Assembly: GCA_029907475.1 (NCBI GenBank)
Contig: JARYLU010000011.1
Coordinates: forward strand, 1-64,000
Origin: Bacillota bacterium
Lineage (GTDB): Bacteria; Bacillota; DSM-12270; Thermacetogeniales; Thermacetogeniaceae
Reading direction: 5' to 3'
DNA: 64,000 bases
The position numbers and the translations under genes are program-made. The notes below the pieces were generated by a model. The model saw nothing but the letters and a program-made list of their open reading frames with translations. It searched no databases and was not told the origin of the DNA. Positions within the stretch are counted from its first letter, which is position 1. Each line of letters begins with the position of its first letter. This document shows, in pieces, positions 44,356 to 54,107 of this stretch.

Positions 44356-45273
44356 TTAATGAGCGTGACGGTGCCGGCCGTCATGAGGGGCAACAGCGCA
44401 AACAACCCAGCCAACGACAAAGGAACGGGTCATGCGAAAAGCGCCGTCCTTGCTCCGCTTTTCTACAAGTTGCCTGATTCGCTGTCTGACATCCGGCGTT
44501 AACTCCAGATAGGGAAAGAGAAAATCCTCCAGCTCTGCTGCGGCCTCTTCCGGGTTCAGCTCCCGGTGGGAATGATAGTGGTCTGTTTCCAGGTCGGGGT
44601 AGAAGCCGGAGGCGTATAACCAGTGAAAGACGTAAAATGGGTCGGGACAGATTTCCGGCATTTCTCCCAGGCCCAGCTCCTTCCAGAGCTCCTTGCGCAC
44701 CGGCTCCTCCCGCCGGAGGTGCCCCCCGGCCAAAAAAACGCCCCGACAGGCCGCAAGCATTTTCCGGAGGTTTTCCTCGTCCTTCAGGGCCGGGGTCATA
44801 AGCGCCAGCACCACGTCGAAGGCCCCACGCCACCCCGCCCGGTCCAAATCAACCTCTTCCCAGGGCTGGTTTACCTTTTCAATATTTGCAATCCCCTCCT
44901 CCCGGGCACGCTTATCCAAAATATCGAGCATTTCCCGGGCCGGGTCCAGCGCTACCACCTGCCCAACCCGCCGCGCCAGCGGAAGGGAGTAGATGCCCGG
45001 GCCCGCACCGATATCAAGCAGGCGGGCTTCTTTTTTCAAAACATCCTTGTGCCCGAGCATGTGCATCACCTTGATAACCCGTTCCCCGGCATTACTATCC
45101 TGGGCCTGCGCCGCAAAGCGCGCTGCCCGCCGGTTCCACCATTCTCTCCCGGCCCGTTCAGGACGCTGGCGCGCGGATAAAGATCTGGCGCGCGCCGCCT
45201 GCCAGGCTTCGCTCCAGAAATGGGGATCCCGCCAGGCCGCGGCCAGTTTTTCTCCTGCAGTATCAGCTTTCAT
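44356..45273 (-). CDS. Class I SAM-dependent methyltransferase
   Basis: 305 residues. ARLLDIGAGPGIYSLPLARRVGQVVALDPAREMLDIL holds motifs I and II. An N-terminal helical region precedes, and the C-terminal half is not specific. The substrate cannot be inferred. It lies downstream of mqnC and could be part of the same transcript, but menaquinone methylation is normally by MenG/UbiE, whose signature is not evident here. Confidence 0.72.
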   Translation of the reverse strand: MKADTAGEKLAAAWRDPHFWSEAWQAARARSLSARQRPERAGREWWNRRAARFAAQAQDSNAGERVIKVMHMLGHKDVLKKEARLLDIGAGPGIYSLPLARRVGQVVALDPAREMLDILDKRAREEGIANIEKVNQPWEEVDLDRAGWRGAFDVVLALMTPALKDEENLRKMLAACRGVFLAGGHLRREEPVRKELWKELGLGEMPEICPDPFYVFHWLYASGFYPDLETDHYHSHRELNPEEAAAELEDFLFPYLELTPDVRQRIRQLVEKRSKDGAFRMTRSFVVGWVVCAVAPHDGRHRHAH

Positions 45274-45356
45274 CCGGTCTGCCTCCCTTTAAATGCTTTC
45301 CCCTAGATTTTACCATGCCCCGGCGCCTCCTTCCAGCTCCTCGCCATTCCTGCAAA

Positions 45357-46433
45357 TTAATAATACTTCAGAATTTTGTACAAATTATCCCGCTGGGCCG
45401 GGCGAAAACCGGCATTCTTGATGAGAGCCGCGATTTCCGGGGCAGAACTGGTGTTGCAGACACCTGCTGCCCGGACCACATTTTCCTCCAGCATGGTGGA
45501 CCCGAAATCGTTTGCGCCAAAAGCCAGGGCGACCTGGGCAATTTTTGCCCCCTGGGTAACCCACGAGACCTGGAGGTTTGGAACGTTATCCAGGTAAAGG
45601 CGGCTGACCGCCAGGGTGCGCAGGTAGTCCCAGGCCGACGCCGGCTCCCCGCCCAGCGCCGTGTTGCCGGGCTGGTACGGCCAGGGAATAAAGGCGGTGA
45701 ACCCCCCGGTGTCGTCCTGGAGACGGCGGACGGCATCCAGGTGAGCAATCCGCTCGGCCAGGGTTTCCCGGCTCCCGAACATCATCGTGGCTGTTGTTTT
45801 CAGCCCCAGGCGGTGGGCCGTAGCCGTCACCTCCAGCCAGCGGCCTGCCTTCGTTTTGTGGGGGCTGATTTCCCGGCGTACCCGGTCGACCAGGATCTCG
45901 GCTCCCCCGCCAGGGATGGAATCGAGTCCCGCGGCCCGCAAGCGGGTAATGACCTCCGCTACCGTGAGGCCGCTCCGGCGCGCCAGGTAGTCGATCTCAA
46001 CAGGTGAAAGGGAATGCAGGCAGATCGGGTAGCGCGCCTTAATCGCCGCGAACAGCTCCTCGAAGTACTCTAAATCAAGTTCGGGATGAAGCCCCCCCTG
46101 CATCAGGATCTGGGTTCCCCCTGCAGCCAGGGTCTCCTCAATTTTCCGGAAGATCTCCTCCGGGCTCAAGAGATAACCCTCAGGGTCTCCCGGAGACCGG
46201 TAAAAGGCGCAGAACCGGCAGCCGCAAAGACAGATGTTGGTATAATTGATGTTCCGGTCTATGACAAAGGTTACGATTCCCCCGGGATGTTTGAGCTTTC
46301 TGACTTCATCCGCAAGCCACCCGAGAGTAAGGAGATCTCCCCGCTCCAGCAGAAAAAGCCCCTCCTCAGGGCTTAACCGCTCTCCCTGCCGGATTTTCAG
46401 AATAATTAGAACCAGATCTGGCTCGGTCCGCAC
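45357..46433 (-). CDS. mqnC: Cyclic dehypoxanthinyl futalosine synthase MqnC
   Basis: 358 residues from GTG 46433 with GGAGG upstream. A radical-SAM enzyme: NYTNICLCGCRFCAFYR carries the CxxxCxxC cluster motif, ILMQGGLHPELDLEYFEELF and IPGGGAEIL are family motifs, and FIPWPYQPGNTALGG is typical of MqnC. It cyclises dehypoxanthinyl futalosine in the futalosine menaquinone route. Overlaps mqnA by 68 bp. Confidence 0.94.
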   Translation of the reverse strand: MRTEPDLVLIILKIRQGERLSPEEGLFLLERGDLLTLGWLADEVRKLKHPGGIVTFVIDRNINYTNICLCGCRFCAFYRSPGDPEGYLLSPEEIFRKIEETLAAGGTQILMQGGLHPELDLEYFEELFAAIKARYPICLHSLSPVEIDYLARRSGLTVAEVITRLRAAGLDSIPGGGAEILVDRVRREISPHKTKAGRWLEVTATAHRLGLKTTATMMFGSRETLAERIAHLDAVRRLQDDTGGFTAFIPWPYQPGNTALGGEPASAWDYLRTLAVSRLYLDNVPNLQVSWVTQGAKIAQVALAFGANDFGSTMLEENVVRAAGVCNTSSAPEIAALIKNAGFRPAQRDNLYKILKYY

Positions 46434-47265
46434 CCGCTTCCCTCCAAATCTCTGCCTGGACCGGTTGGTCAAGCACCCCGCACCGCCAGGCGCATTCATA
46501 AAAATAGTGAAGTCCATCAAGGTACAGTTCGTTCAGTTCGTACTTCAAGTGTTGGAAATAAGCCATCAACCTCGAAGCCGGGAGGCCAACGAGATGCGTC
46601 GCCGCCTCCGCAATAACCCTCCGGTGCTCGTACCCCCAGTGTTTCGCGGCCTGGAGGCCGCGGCAGATTTCCTGCAAAAGGGCGGGGGACTCCACCGCGA
46701 ATTCCCGCCTTGCCACCCATAAAGCGTAGACCATGCACTTCCCGGTAAACCTCTTCCACTCCGCTCCCAGGTCGTAAACATAGCAACCCTCGCCGGAAGA
46801 TCTCAACGCCTCGTCCCCAATTGCCAGGGCCGCTTCCGGATCGCCCCACCAGGGGGAAACGCCCGGGGGACGCGTAAAAAGCTCCGCCCGGACCCCGTAA
46901 AAAAGATTCAGGAGAATCTGGAGCAGGACGATGCTCGTAGCGGAGTAGGGGGTAAGAGAAACGCGGCGCCCGTCAAGTTTCGTAACCGGGACTCGGCTCA
47001 GCAGGGCAACGCTCCAGACCGCCCCGTCGCTGGCAATCGATAAGCCCGGCAAAACCACGCAGGTATGGCGCTGGTGGGCGTACGCGATGGAAGAAACTGC
47101 CGTAACTTCAAGCTCCCCGGCGGCCAGCCGGTCGTTCAAGCGGCTGGGGTGATCCGCAACTATCCGGGCCGGAATCCGGACAAAACCCTTTTCCAGTGCA
47201 TAAAAAACGGGGAGGCAATTAATGTAGCCGACCCTTCCGAGCCGCGGCTTCTCCATCTCGCCCAT
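46366..47265 (-). CDS. mqnA: Chorismate dehydratase MqnA
   Basis: 299 residues. A periplasmic-binding-like fold: RLGRVGYINCLPVFYAL, VTAVSSIAYA, SIASDGAVWSVALLS and SLTPYSATSIVLLQILL. It removes water from chorismate to give 3-enolpyruvylbenzoate, the first committed step. Its C-terminal tail is longer than usual because it runs into mqnC. Confidence 0.92.
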   Translation of the reverse strand: MGEMEKPRLGRVGYINCLPVFYALEKGFVRIPARIVADHPSRLNDRLAAGELEVTAVSSIAYAHQRHTCVVLPGLSIASDGAVWSVALLSRVPVTKLDGRRVSLTPYSATSIVLLQILLNLFYGVRAELFTRPPGVSPWWGDPEAALAIGDEALRSSGEGCYVYDLGAEWKRFTGKCMVYALWVARREFAVESPALLQEICRGLQAAKHWGYEHRRVIAEAATHLVGLPASRLMAYFQHLKYELNELYLDGLHYFYECAWRCGVLDQPVQAEIWREAGADRARSGSNYSENPAGRAVKP

Positions 47266-47377
47266 CTCCTTGATTCGGATTCCCCCGCGCCTGCCCGGCC
47301 TCAGCCGGAGGAAGCCGCAAAAGCAGATTGAAACCGCCTTTCCGACTTGACAGGGGAGGTTGCGGTCGCTTTAATCT

Positions 47378-48544
47378 CTAGTCGTAGCGCCTGATCGCAT
47401 TGTAAAGGGTGTCCCGTTCTACAGGGATCCGCCCCGCTTCCCGGATCATCGCGAGGAAGGTTTCCGCGGGCTGGTACTGAGGGGTATCCGCCCCGGCGTC
47501 ATGCGCGATCCGCTCTTCTCTTACCGTCCCGTCCAGATCGTTCGCCCCGAAGCTCAGAGTGATCTGGGCGAGCTTGGGAGTAAGCATAATCCAAAAGGCT
47601 TTAATGGCGAAAAAATTGTCGAGAAGGAGGCGAGCGAGGGCGAAGGTTTTTAAATCATCGTAACCGGAGGTCCTTGACAAGTGGGAAAAAGCAGTGTTTT
47701 CAGGGTGGAAGGGAAGAGGAATAAAGGCCAGGAAACCTCCCGTCTCATCCTGCAGTTCCCGGAGCCGGAGCAAATGGTCCACCCTGTCCGCAATACTTTC
47801 GATGTGGCCGTAAAGCATGGTGGCGTTTGTATGGAAACCGAGGCGGTGGGCGCACCTGTGCACCTCAAGCCAGTGCTCCCCGCTGATCTTTCGAGGACAG
47901 ATCAGCCGGCGGACGGCAGGATTAAAAATCTCCGCACCCCCGCCGGGGAGGGAGCCCAGGCCGGTCTCCCTCAAACGGAGTAAAACATCCTCTATCCCCA
48001 GGCCGGAAATCTCGCTCAAGAAAGCGATCTCGACAGCATCAAATGCCTGGATGTGGGCCTCCGGCAGGATTTTCCTGACGACGGTCAGCATTTCCTCGTA
48101 GTAAGTAAAAGGCAAAGCGGGGTTTAAGCCGCCCACAATGTGGACCTCCACCGGATGGTAGGCCCTGGCCTGTTCCATTTTGGCGGCAATCTCCTCAAGG
48201 GTCAAGGTATAGGCCCCCGGGGCATCCGCCGTCCGGCCGAAGGCGCAGAAAAGGCAAAGGTTGCGGCAGATATTGGTGTGATTGAGGTGAACGTTGTTGA
48301 TAAAATAAACCTCATCCCCCACCTTGCGGCGCCTGGCGTAATCTGCTAAAAAGCCGACGGTCAAGAGGTCGCCGGACTCTCCCAGGCGAATCCCGTCCGC
48401 CCGGTCGAGGCGGTACCCCGCCAGGACTTTTTCCGCAAGATCTCCCAGCGGCCCCTGCAAAATCGAATCGAGAATTGCGTTTCTGTCAATCTCCCCGTTT
48501 TTTTCCTCCCCTTTTTCCCATAAAATTTCCCGGGAATAACCCAT
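47378..48544 (-). CDS. mqnE: Aminofutalosine synthase MqnE
   Basis: 388 residues. Radical-SAM motif HTNICRNLCLFCAFGR (CxxxCxxC), HIVGGLNPALPFTYY, LGSLPGGGAEIFNPAVR and FIPLPFHPENTAF. It joins 3-enolpyruvylbenzoate with SAM to form 6-amino-6-deoxyfutalosine. The next enzyme should be a nucleosidase or deaminase; the phosphorylase gene upstream is the local candidate. Confidence 0.94.
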   Translation of the reverse strand: MGYSREILWEKGEEKNGEIDRNAILDSILQGPLGDLAEKVLAGYRLDRADGIRLGESGDLLTVGFLADYARRRKVGDEVYFINNVHLNHTNICRNLCLFCAFGRTADAPGAYTLTLEEIAAKMEQARAYHPVEVHIVGGLNPALPFTYYEEMLTVVRKILPEAHIQAFDAVEIAFLSEISGLGIEDVLLRLRETGLGSLPGGGAEIFNPAVRRLICPRKISGEHWLEVHRCAHRLGFHTNATMLYGHIESIADRVDHLLRLRELQDETGGFLAFIPLPFHPENTAFSHLSRTSGYDDLKTFALARLLLDNFFAIKAFWIMLTPKLAQITLSFGANDLDGTVREERIAHDAGADTPQYQPAETFLAMIREAGRIPVERDTLYNAIRRYD

Positions 48545-48589
48545 CTTCTATTTCTCCCCTTTTTCCAAAAACCTTCGCCAGGCAAACGT

Positions 48590-49582
48590 TCATTCCGTAC
48601 CGGCTGCACCCCTGATATTCTCCTGGCGCAGCAGAGTAGGTTTGCGGAGCCTGGAACAACCGCAGGAATCATCCCCGGCGGGGATCTCCGTCAAAGCCCG
48701 CAGCAGCAGGTGCCCGACGGGAACAGCCTGGTTAAAGAAAATATCCTGCAAAACCCCGTAGTCCCAGGGTTTTACCACACCCTCCCCGTAGTTCACAACC
48801 ACGTAGATACCGGCATAGCACGCCCCGATTTCGCGGGCGAGGTACACTTCAGGGCACAGGGTTTGACCGACCACGTCCCCTCCCCACTGCCGGAACATAC
48901 CGACTTCCGCAGGACTTTCAAAGTGGCGCCCGTCGGTGACCACATAAGTCCCGCGCGGAAAAACCCTCCCGCAGGTCCAGGCTTTTGCGGCTTCTGCCAG
49001 GATGCGGCGAAGCAAAGGGCAGATCGGCTGGCGCATAATGCACAGAAAATCCTCTCCCAGACTGATATCCCGGCGCAGGGAAAAATCCAGGTAGTCCGCC
49101 GGGATCACGAGATCGAGGGGATCCAGGAGGGGGTTTACGCTTCCTACTCCACCCTCCGCAACGATCTTTTTGACCCCGGCTTTTTTAAAAACCCAAAATA
49201 AACGCCGGGAGGCATTCCCCCAGGTTACCTGGGGCAGCCGCCCGTGCATCTTTGCCGTCAAGACGAGGCGCGGCGGGCTTGTGGGGAGAGAAAACAATTT
49301 CAAAGCCGGGCTGGGACCGAAAGGTGTCTTTACAACCAGATCCCGCAAAAGGACCTGAACCCCGGGCAGGTTTAAATCTTCGGGAAAATTAAGGGAAAAG
49401 GTCCCCGATCCCCCGATCAGGGCCAGGTCCGCCTGCGGGATCTCCTGTTCCCCGCTCCCCACCTGCTCCGGGCTGCTGTACTCCGGGGTGCTTTGCCCGC
49501 TTCCCGGAGAACCGGTTATTTCGGTTTTTCGTTCCCCGGCACAGGAGTCCTTTAAGTGATAACCCTGCGGCATTGATCTCAC
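48590..49582 (-). CDS. MTAP-family purine nucleoside phosphorylase in the menaquinone cluster
   Basis: 330 residues. LALIGGSGTFSL (phosphate loop), GTYVVTDGRHFESPAEVGMFRQWGGDVVGQT and PEVYLAREIGACYAGIYVVVNYGEG fit the MTAP/PNP family. Where human MTAP has ATDYD to read the 6-amino group, this protein has VVNYG; an Asn here is typical of enzymes that take 6-oxopurines. It may cleave futalosine or aminofutalosine. The N-terminal ~48 residues are low-complexity and unconserved. Confidence 0.85.
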   Translation of the reverse strand: MRSMPQGYHLKDSCAGERKTEITGSPGSGQSTPEYSSPEQVGSGEQEIPQADLALIGGSGTFSLNFPEDLNLPGVQVLLRDLVVKTPFGPSPALKLFSLPTSPPRLVLTAKMHGRLPQVTWGNASRRLFWVFKKAGVKKIVAEGGVGSVNPLLDPLDLVIPADYLDFSLRRDISLGEDFLCIMRQPICPLLRRILAEAAKAWTCGRVFPRGTYVVTDGRHFESPAEVGMFRQWGGDVVGQTLCPEVYLAREIGACYAGIYVVVNYGEGVVKPWDYGVLQDIFFNQAVPVGHLLLRALTEIPAGDDSCGCSRLRKPTLLRQENIRGAAGTE

Positions 49583-49800
49583 CCATACCCTGTCAGCAAT
49601 CGTTGCGTCCTGCCTAACTTTTTTTATGCTTCGCTATTTCCACGCCTTTTTCCTTCAAATCTTGGCTATAAAAAAATTAAAGGCGGGGCCGGGAGCTTGA
49701 AAAAGGAGGGGAATTTCGTGATTCCGGCAGGAATAGAAGCAGGAAAACAGAAGAAATATAATCATGAGTCAAGCACCATCACTATGAGGAGGTGAACGAG

Positions 49801-50109
49801 GTGAAACCGACACCACCGCCCTTTGTCCAGCAGATTGAAAAGCGCGACCCGGAATTATACCAGGCAGTAGTAAAAATAATAGAACTGGCCATGACCCCCG
49901 GGGCACTCGACGCCAAAACGAAAACATTCATTGCCCTCGCCCTCGATGCCTATATCGGTTCCGAGCGCGGTGTTATTGCGCTCTCGAACCGCGCCCGCGA
50001 ACTCGGGGCGACGGACCAGGAAATCAATGAGGTCCTGCGCATCGCATACTACGTCTCGGGGTCAAAAACTCTCGCTACCAGCAACAACGCTTTCCCCCCA
50101 CAAAGTTGA
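49801..50109 (+). CDS. Carboxymuconolactone decarboxylase-fold protein lacking the redox cysteines
   Basis: About 102 residues from GTG 49801 (GGAGG upstream). The helical AhpD-like fold is recognisable, and LDAYIGSERGVIALSNRARELGAT aligns with the usual IGCEYCIRLHTRKALEAGAT-type segment, but both cysteines and the histidine are replaced (S, G, S). It is therefore unlikely to be a peroxidase-type enzyme and may bind a ligand only. A lone gene with its own terminator. Confidence 0.82.
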   Translation: MKPTPPPFVQQIEKRDPELYQAVVKIIELAMTPGALDAKTKTFIALALDAYIGSERGVIALSNRARELGATDQEINEVLRIAYYVSGSKTLATSNNAFPPQS

Positions 50110-50129
50110 GGAAAAAAGCAAAGTGGCAA

Positions 50130-50173
50130 AAAGTTGAAGACCCGGGTCATGGAAACTCCCCGGGTCGACTTTT
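50130..50173 (+). terminator. Terminator after the CMD-like gene
   Basis: GACCCGGG pairs with CCCGGGTC, extended by AAAAGT/ACTTTT, and followed by T residues on the plus strand. Confidence 0.8.
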
Positions 50174-50261
50174 AAACCTGGATTAAAGATGCCACCACCC
50201 CGACCGGGCCTCCTGGCCCCGGAAGTGCAAACACTAAAAAAATACCAGAAGAGGATTTCAA

Positions 50262-51218
50262 ATGGCAGAACTAATCTTTTGGATCGCGGTATTTATGATC
50301 AGTCTGGCTGTTTTAATCAAGGCATCAGATTATTTTACCGAAGCCGCCGAAAAAACAGGGCTGCACTTGAAGATCCCGCCTTTTATCGTCGGGGCAACCA
50401 TCGTTGGTTTGGGTACCTCCCTCCCGGAGCTGGTCTCCTCTATTTTAGCGGTCCTCTCGGGAGCAACGGAAATCGTGGTCGGCAATGTGGTTGGATCCAA
50501 CATCGCCAACATCTTGCTGGTTTTGGGTTTAACAGCCTTATTGGGAAAACAAATCAAGCTCTCGTACGCCCGGAGCTACGCAGACCTCTCCTTCCTGGTA
50601 GGGTCGGCTCTCCTGATTACCCTGGCCGCGCTGGACGGTAGGTTTACCTGGCCCGAAGGTTTGCTTTGCACCGGCGGCCTCTTTACCTATATCAGCGCGA
50701 TCATTCAACGCGACCGCCGCCTCGTAATTGTGGGGAAAACCGGAGAAGAGGGGGAGCCTGGAAAAGAGAAACTGGACCCGAAAATAATCCTTTTGCTCCT
50801 TGTCAGCCCCGTCTTCATCTACCTTGGTGCCAGGTACACCGTAGCTGCAATTATCCAGCTCTCCGAAATTTTTAAAATCGGGAAAGAGGTCATTGCCGTA
50901 AGCGCCGTTGCCATCGGTACTTCTCTCCCCGAATTAAGCGTCAGCCTGACCGCAGGTCTGAGGGGCAGGCCGGAGATTGCGGTAGGCAATATCTTTGGAT
51001 CCAACATTTTTAACAGTTTTGCGGTGATGGGGATACCTTCCTTAATCAAGCCCCTGGCCATTCCGGGCAACATCATTGCCATCGGCATTCCCACGATGGT
51101 TGGGGCAACTATCCTCTACTTCTTTGTTACCCAGGACGCGGAAATTAGCAGATGGGAAGGGGTTCTGCTTCTGGTCTTTTACGGGTTTTTTCTGGGAAAA
51201 TTATTTAACCTGTTTTGA
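50262..51218 (+). CDS. Calcium/sodium (CaCA family) antiporter
   Basis: 318 residues, about ten membrane segments, with the two inverted alpha repeats of the CaCA family: GLGTSLPELVSSILAVLSG with GNVVGSNIANIL, and AIGTSLPELSVSLTAGL with GNIFGSNIFNSF. The acidic residues in the PE motifs bind Ca2+. It exchanges Ca2+ for Na+ or H+. GAGGA ribosome site; converges with argH. Confidence 0.92.
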   Translation: MAELIFWIAVFMISLAVLIKASDYFTEAAEKTGLHLKIPPFIVGATIVGLGTSLPELVSSILAVLSGATEIVVGNVVGSNIANILLVLGLTALLGKQIKLSYARSYADLSFLVGSALLITLAALDGRFTWPEGLLCTGGLFTYISAIIQRDRRLVIVGKTGEEGEPGKEKLDPKIILLLLVSPVFIYLGARYTVAAIIQLSEIFKIGKEVIAVSAVAIGTSLPELSVSLTAGLRGRPEIAVGNIFGSNIFNSFAVMGIPSLIKPLAIPGNIIAIGIPTMVGATILYFFVTQDAEISRWEGVLLLVFYGFFLGKLFNLF

Positions 51219-51316
51219 CCGCAACTTGAACGATATTCTAAAAAAACGGGGCACGCAGGAGCGATTTTCGCGACGCGGCCTATCTGCGTCATGAACTCCA
51301 TGAACTCAATGTTTTT

Positions 51317-52714
51317 CTAAAAGGGATGAGCGCGCATTTCGGCCAGCCATTCTGTGAGCCCGGCCAGGGCCCGGGCTACGGCGGCAGGTGCGGGCCCCCC
51401 GGGCACGGCGCGCCGCGCCACGCAGGCCCGGATCTCCAGGAAAGCGTAGAGATCGGAATCAAAGACCGGAGAAAAGGCGCGGTATTCCTCCAGAGAGAGC
51501 TCTTCCAGCCGCTTCCCGGCTTTAAGGCAATGCAACACCACTTTACCCACGACAGCGTGGGCCTCCCGGAAACTGACCCCCCGGCGCACCAGGTAGTCGG
51601 CGAGATCCGTGGCGTTCGTAAAGTCCTCCCCGGCGGCGGATAACATCCGCGCCTCATTCACGGTCAGGGTTTCCACCAGCGGAATGAAGATTTTAACACA
51701 GCTTTTCACGGTATGCACAGTATCGAAAAGTGCTTCCTTGTCCTCCTGGAGGTCTTTATTATAGGCGAGGGGGAGCCCCTTGAGAACGGTTAACAGTGCC
51801 ACGAGGTGCCCGTAGACCCGCCCCGTTTTTCCCCGCACCAGTTCCGCCACATCGGGGTTCTTCTTTTGCGGCATGATGCTGCTTCCCGTCGTATAGGCAT
51901 CGTCCATTTCAATAAATCCGAATTCGCTGCTCGACCAGAGAATCAACTCCTCGGAAAACCTGCTCAAGTGCATCATCAGGAGAGAAGCGACAAAAATAAA
52001 CTCGGCCACAAAATCACGGTCCCCTACGGCATCCAGACTGTTAGCGGCGAACTCCGCAAATTTAAGCTCCCGCGCCGTAAATTCCCGGTCCACCGGGAAG
52101 GTCGTTCCCGCCAGGGCACCCGCCCCGAGCGGGCAGACATCCACCCTTTTGTAGCAGTCCCGCAGGCGGGCGTAATCCCTCCGCAGCATCTCGCAGTAGG
52201 CAAGGAGATGGTGGGCGAAGGTGACCGGCTGAGCGCGCTGGAGGTGGGTGTAGCCGGGCATGATCACCTCTTTGCTCTCCCGGGCGCGCTTTACAAGGGC
52301 CTCGATCAGGTCCAAGAGAAGCCCCCCCAGCGCCCGAATTTCTTCTTTTAAATAGAGGCGCAGGTCGGTTGCCACCTGGTCGTTCCTGCTCCGGGCGGTG
52401 TGCAGCTTCTTCCCCGCCTCTCCCACCTTCGCCACAAGGCGTGCTTCGATGAAAGAGTGAATGTCTTCCGCCTCCGGGTCGAAGGTCAGTTTCCCCTGTT
52501 CCAGTTCCTCCCGGATCTCTTGCAGCCCCCTAACCAGGATCTCCGCTTCCCCCGCGCTGATGATCCCCTGGCGCCCCAACATCCGGGCGTGGGCAATCGA
52601 TCCCTCGATGTCCTGCCTGAAGAGGCGGAAATCGAAGGAAAGGGAATTGAGAAAGCTGGCTGCTTCCCCCGCCGTCTCTTTGGCAAACCGGCCTCCCCAA
52701 AGTTTCAACTTCAT
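51317..52714 (-). CDS. argH: Argininosuccinate lyase
   Basis: 465 residues from ATG 52714 (GGGAGGAGAT upstream). The fumarase-superfamily signature [20 protein letters not shown], plus [16 protein letters not shown] and [21 protein letters not shown]. It splits argininosuccinate into arginine and fumarate, the last step. Last gene of the operon. Confidence 0.96.
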   Translation of the reverse strand: MKLKLWGGRFAKETAGEAASFLNSLSFDFRLFRQDIEGSIAHARMLGRQGIISAGEAEILVRGLQEIREELEQGKLTFDPEAEDIHSFIEARLVAKVGEAGKKLHTARSRNDQVATDLRLYLKEEIRALGGLLLDLIEALVKRARESKEVIMPGYTHLQRAQPVTFAHHLLAYCEMLRRDYARLRDCYKRVDVCPLGAGALAGTTFPVDREFTARELKFAEFAANSLDAVGDRDFVAEFIFVASLLMMHLSRFSEELILWSSSEFGFIEMDDAYTTGSSIMPQKKNPDVAELVRGKTGRVYGHLVALLTVLKGLPLAYNKDLQEDKEALFDTVHTVKSCVKIFIPLVETLTVNEARMLSAAGEDFTNATDLADYLVRRGVSFREAHAVVGKVVLHCLKAGKRLEELSLEEYRAFSPVFDSDLYAFLEIRACVARRAVPGGPAPAAVARALAGLTEWLAEMRAHPF

Positions 52715-52741
52715 CTCCTCCCTTAACCACTCCAAATTGCT

Positions 52742-53956
52742 TCAGGCTTCGATTCCTGCCCTTTGTTTCATCAAGGCGCGCACCTTCAGGGGAAGGCCAA
52801 ATAAATTAATGAACCCCTGCGCATCCTTGTGGTCGTAGAGCTCAAAATGGCCGAAAGTAGCGAAGCCCTCGTGATACAGGGAATAGGGAGAACTCGCTCC
52901 CGCCGGGGTGCAGTTCCCTTTATAAAGCTTCATTTTGACGGTTCCCGTCACGGTTTTTTGGGTTTCGTCAACAAAGGCGCTCAAAGCCTCCCGGAGCGGA
53001 GAATACCAGAGCCCGTCGTAAACAAGTTCCGCATAGCGCAGGGCTGCTAGTTCCTTAAAATGCATGGTGTTCCGGTCCAGGGTCAGGTATTCCAGCTCGC
53101 GGTGCGCAAGGAACAAAACCGTCCCTCCGGGACACTCGTAAACCCCCCGCGACTTCATCCCTACAAGCCGGTTTTCCACCATATCGATGATCCCGACCCC
53201 ATTCTCCCCGGCGAGCCTGTTCAGGATCTGGACCAGGGACACGGGATCGTATTCCCGGTCATTGAGGGTCCGGGGCACTCCCTGCACGAACCCGATATTC
53301 ACATAGGCAGGACGGTCAGGCGCCTGCTCGGGGGGGGTAATCAGCAGGTAGACATCGCCGGGCGGTTCCTGGGCGGGATCCTCTAAATCGGCCCCCTCGT
53401 GGCTCAGGTGCCAGATGTTCCGGTCCATGCTGTAGGGCCGGTCCCCGGCTACAGGCACCTCGATCCCCCGCGCTGCGGCATAGGCGATGGCATCCTCGCG
53501 GGACTTAATCTCCCAAAGGCGCCAGGGCGCAATTACCTTGAGCTCCGGGTCGAGGGCCTGGACCGCAACCTCGAAACGCACCTGGTCATTCCCCTTCCCC
53601 GTCGCCCCGTGGGCAACGGCTTCAGCGCCCTCTTCCGCCGCGATCTCCACCAGGTGTTTGGCAATCAAGGGGCGGGCAAAGGATGTCCCCAGCAGGTACT
53701 TCCCTTCGTAAAGGGCACCTGCCTTCAAAGTGGGAAAAATGAAATCCTCCACGAATTCCCGCCTTAAATCTTTAACGTAGAGCTTGCTGGCTCCCGCCCG
53801 GAGCGCCCGCTCCTCTAAACCTTCCAGCTCTTCCTCCTGCCCCAGGTCGGCCGCGAAGCAGATGACTTCGCAACCGAAATTTTCTCTCAGCCAGGGGATC
53901 GCCACTGATGTATCGAGTCCGCCGGAATAAGCAAGCACAACCTTTTTTACCTGCAC
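52742..53956 (-). CDS. argG: Argininosuccinate synthase
   Basis: 404 residues. N-terminal PP-loop [19 protein letters not shown] binds ATP, and [17 protein letters not shown] is the type I signature. It condenses citrulline and aspartate. 27 bp before argH and 151 bp after argF; the gap holds nothing I can name. Confidence 0.97.
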   Translation of the reverse strand: MQVKKVVLAYSGGLDTSVAIPWLRENFGCEVICFAADLGQEEELEGLEERALRAGASKLYVKDLRREFVEDFIFPTLKAGALYEGKYLLGTSFARPLIAKHLVEIAAEEGAEAVAHGATGKGNDQVRFEVAVQALDPELKVIAPWRLWEIKSREDAIAYAAARGIEVPVAGDRPYSMDRNIWHLSHEGADLEDPAQEPPGDVYLLITPPEQAPDRPAYVNIGFVQGVPRTLNDREYDPVSLVQILNRLAGENGVGIIDMVENRLVGMKSRGVYECPGGTVLFLAHRELEYLTLDRNTMHFKELAALRYAELVYDGLWYSPLREALSAFVDETQKTVTGTVKMKLYKGNCTPAGASSPYSLYHEGFATFGHFELYDHKDAQGFINLFGLPLKVRALMKQRAGIEA

Positions 53957-54107
53957 GTTCTTGCCTCCTTCAATTAGACGGAGTTATTTATGTCAACATC
54001 CTGGCAGTAACCTATTTCTTCCGCTATTTCTTTCTTTCCAAAGCACCGGTTAACAAAAACCAGCCGCGGCTCCCCCACCCAGGACCGGCAGGAGTCGCAG
54101 CGAGAAT

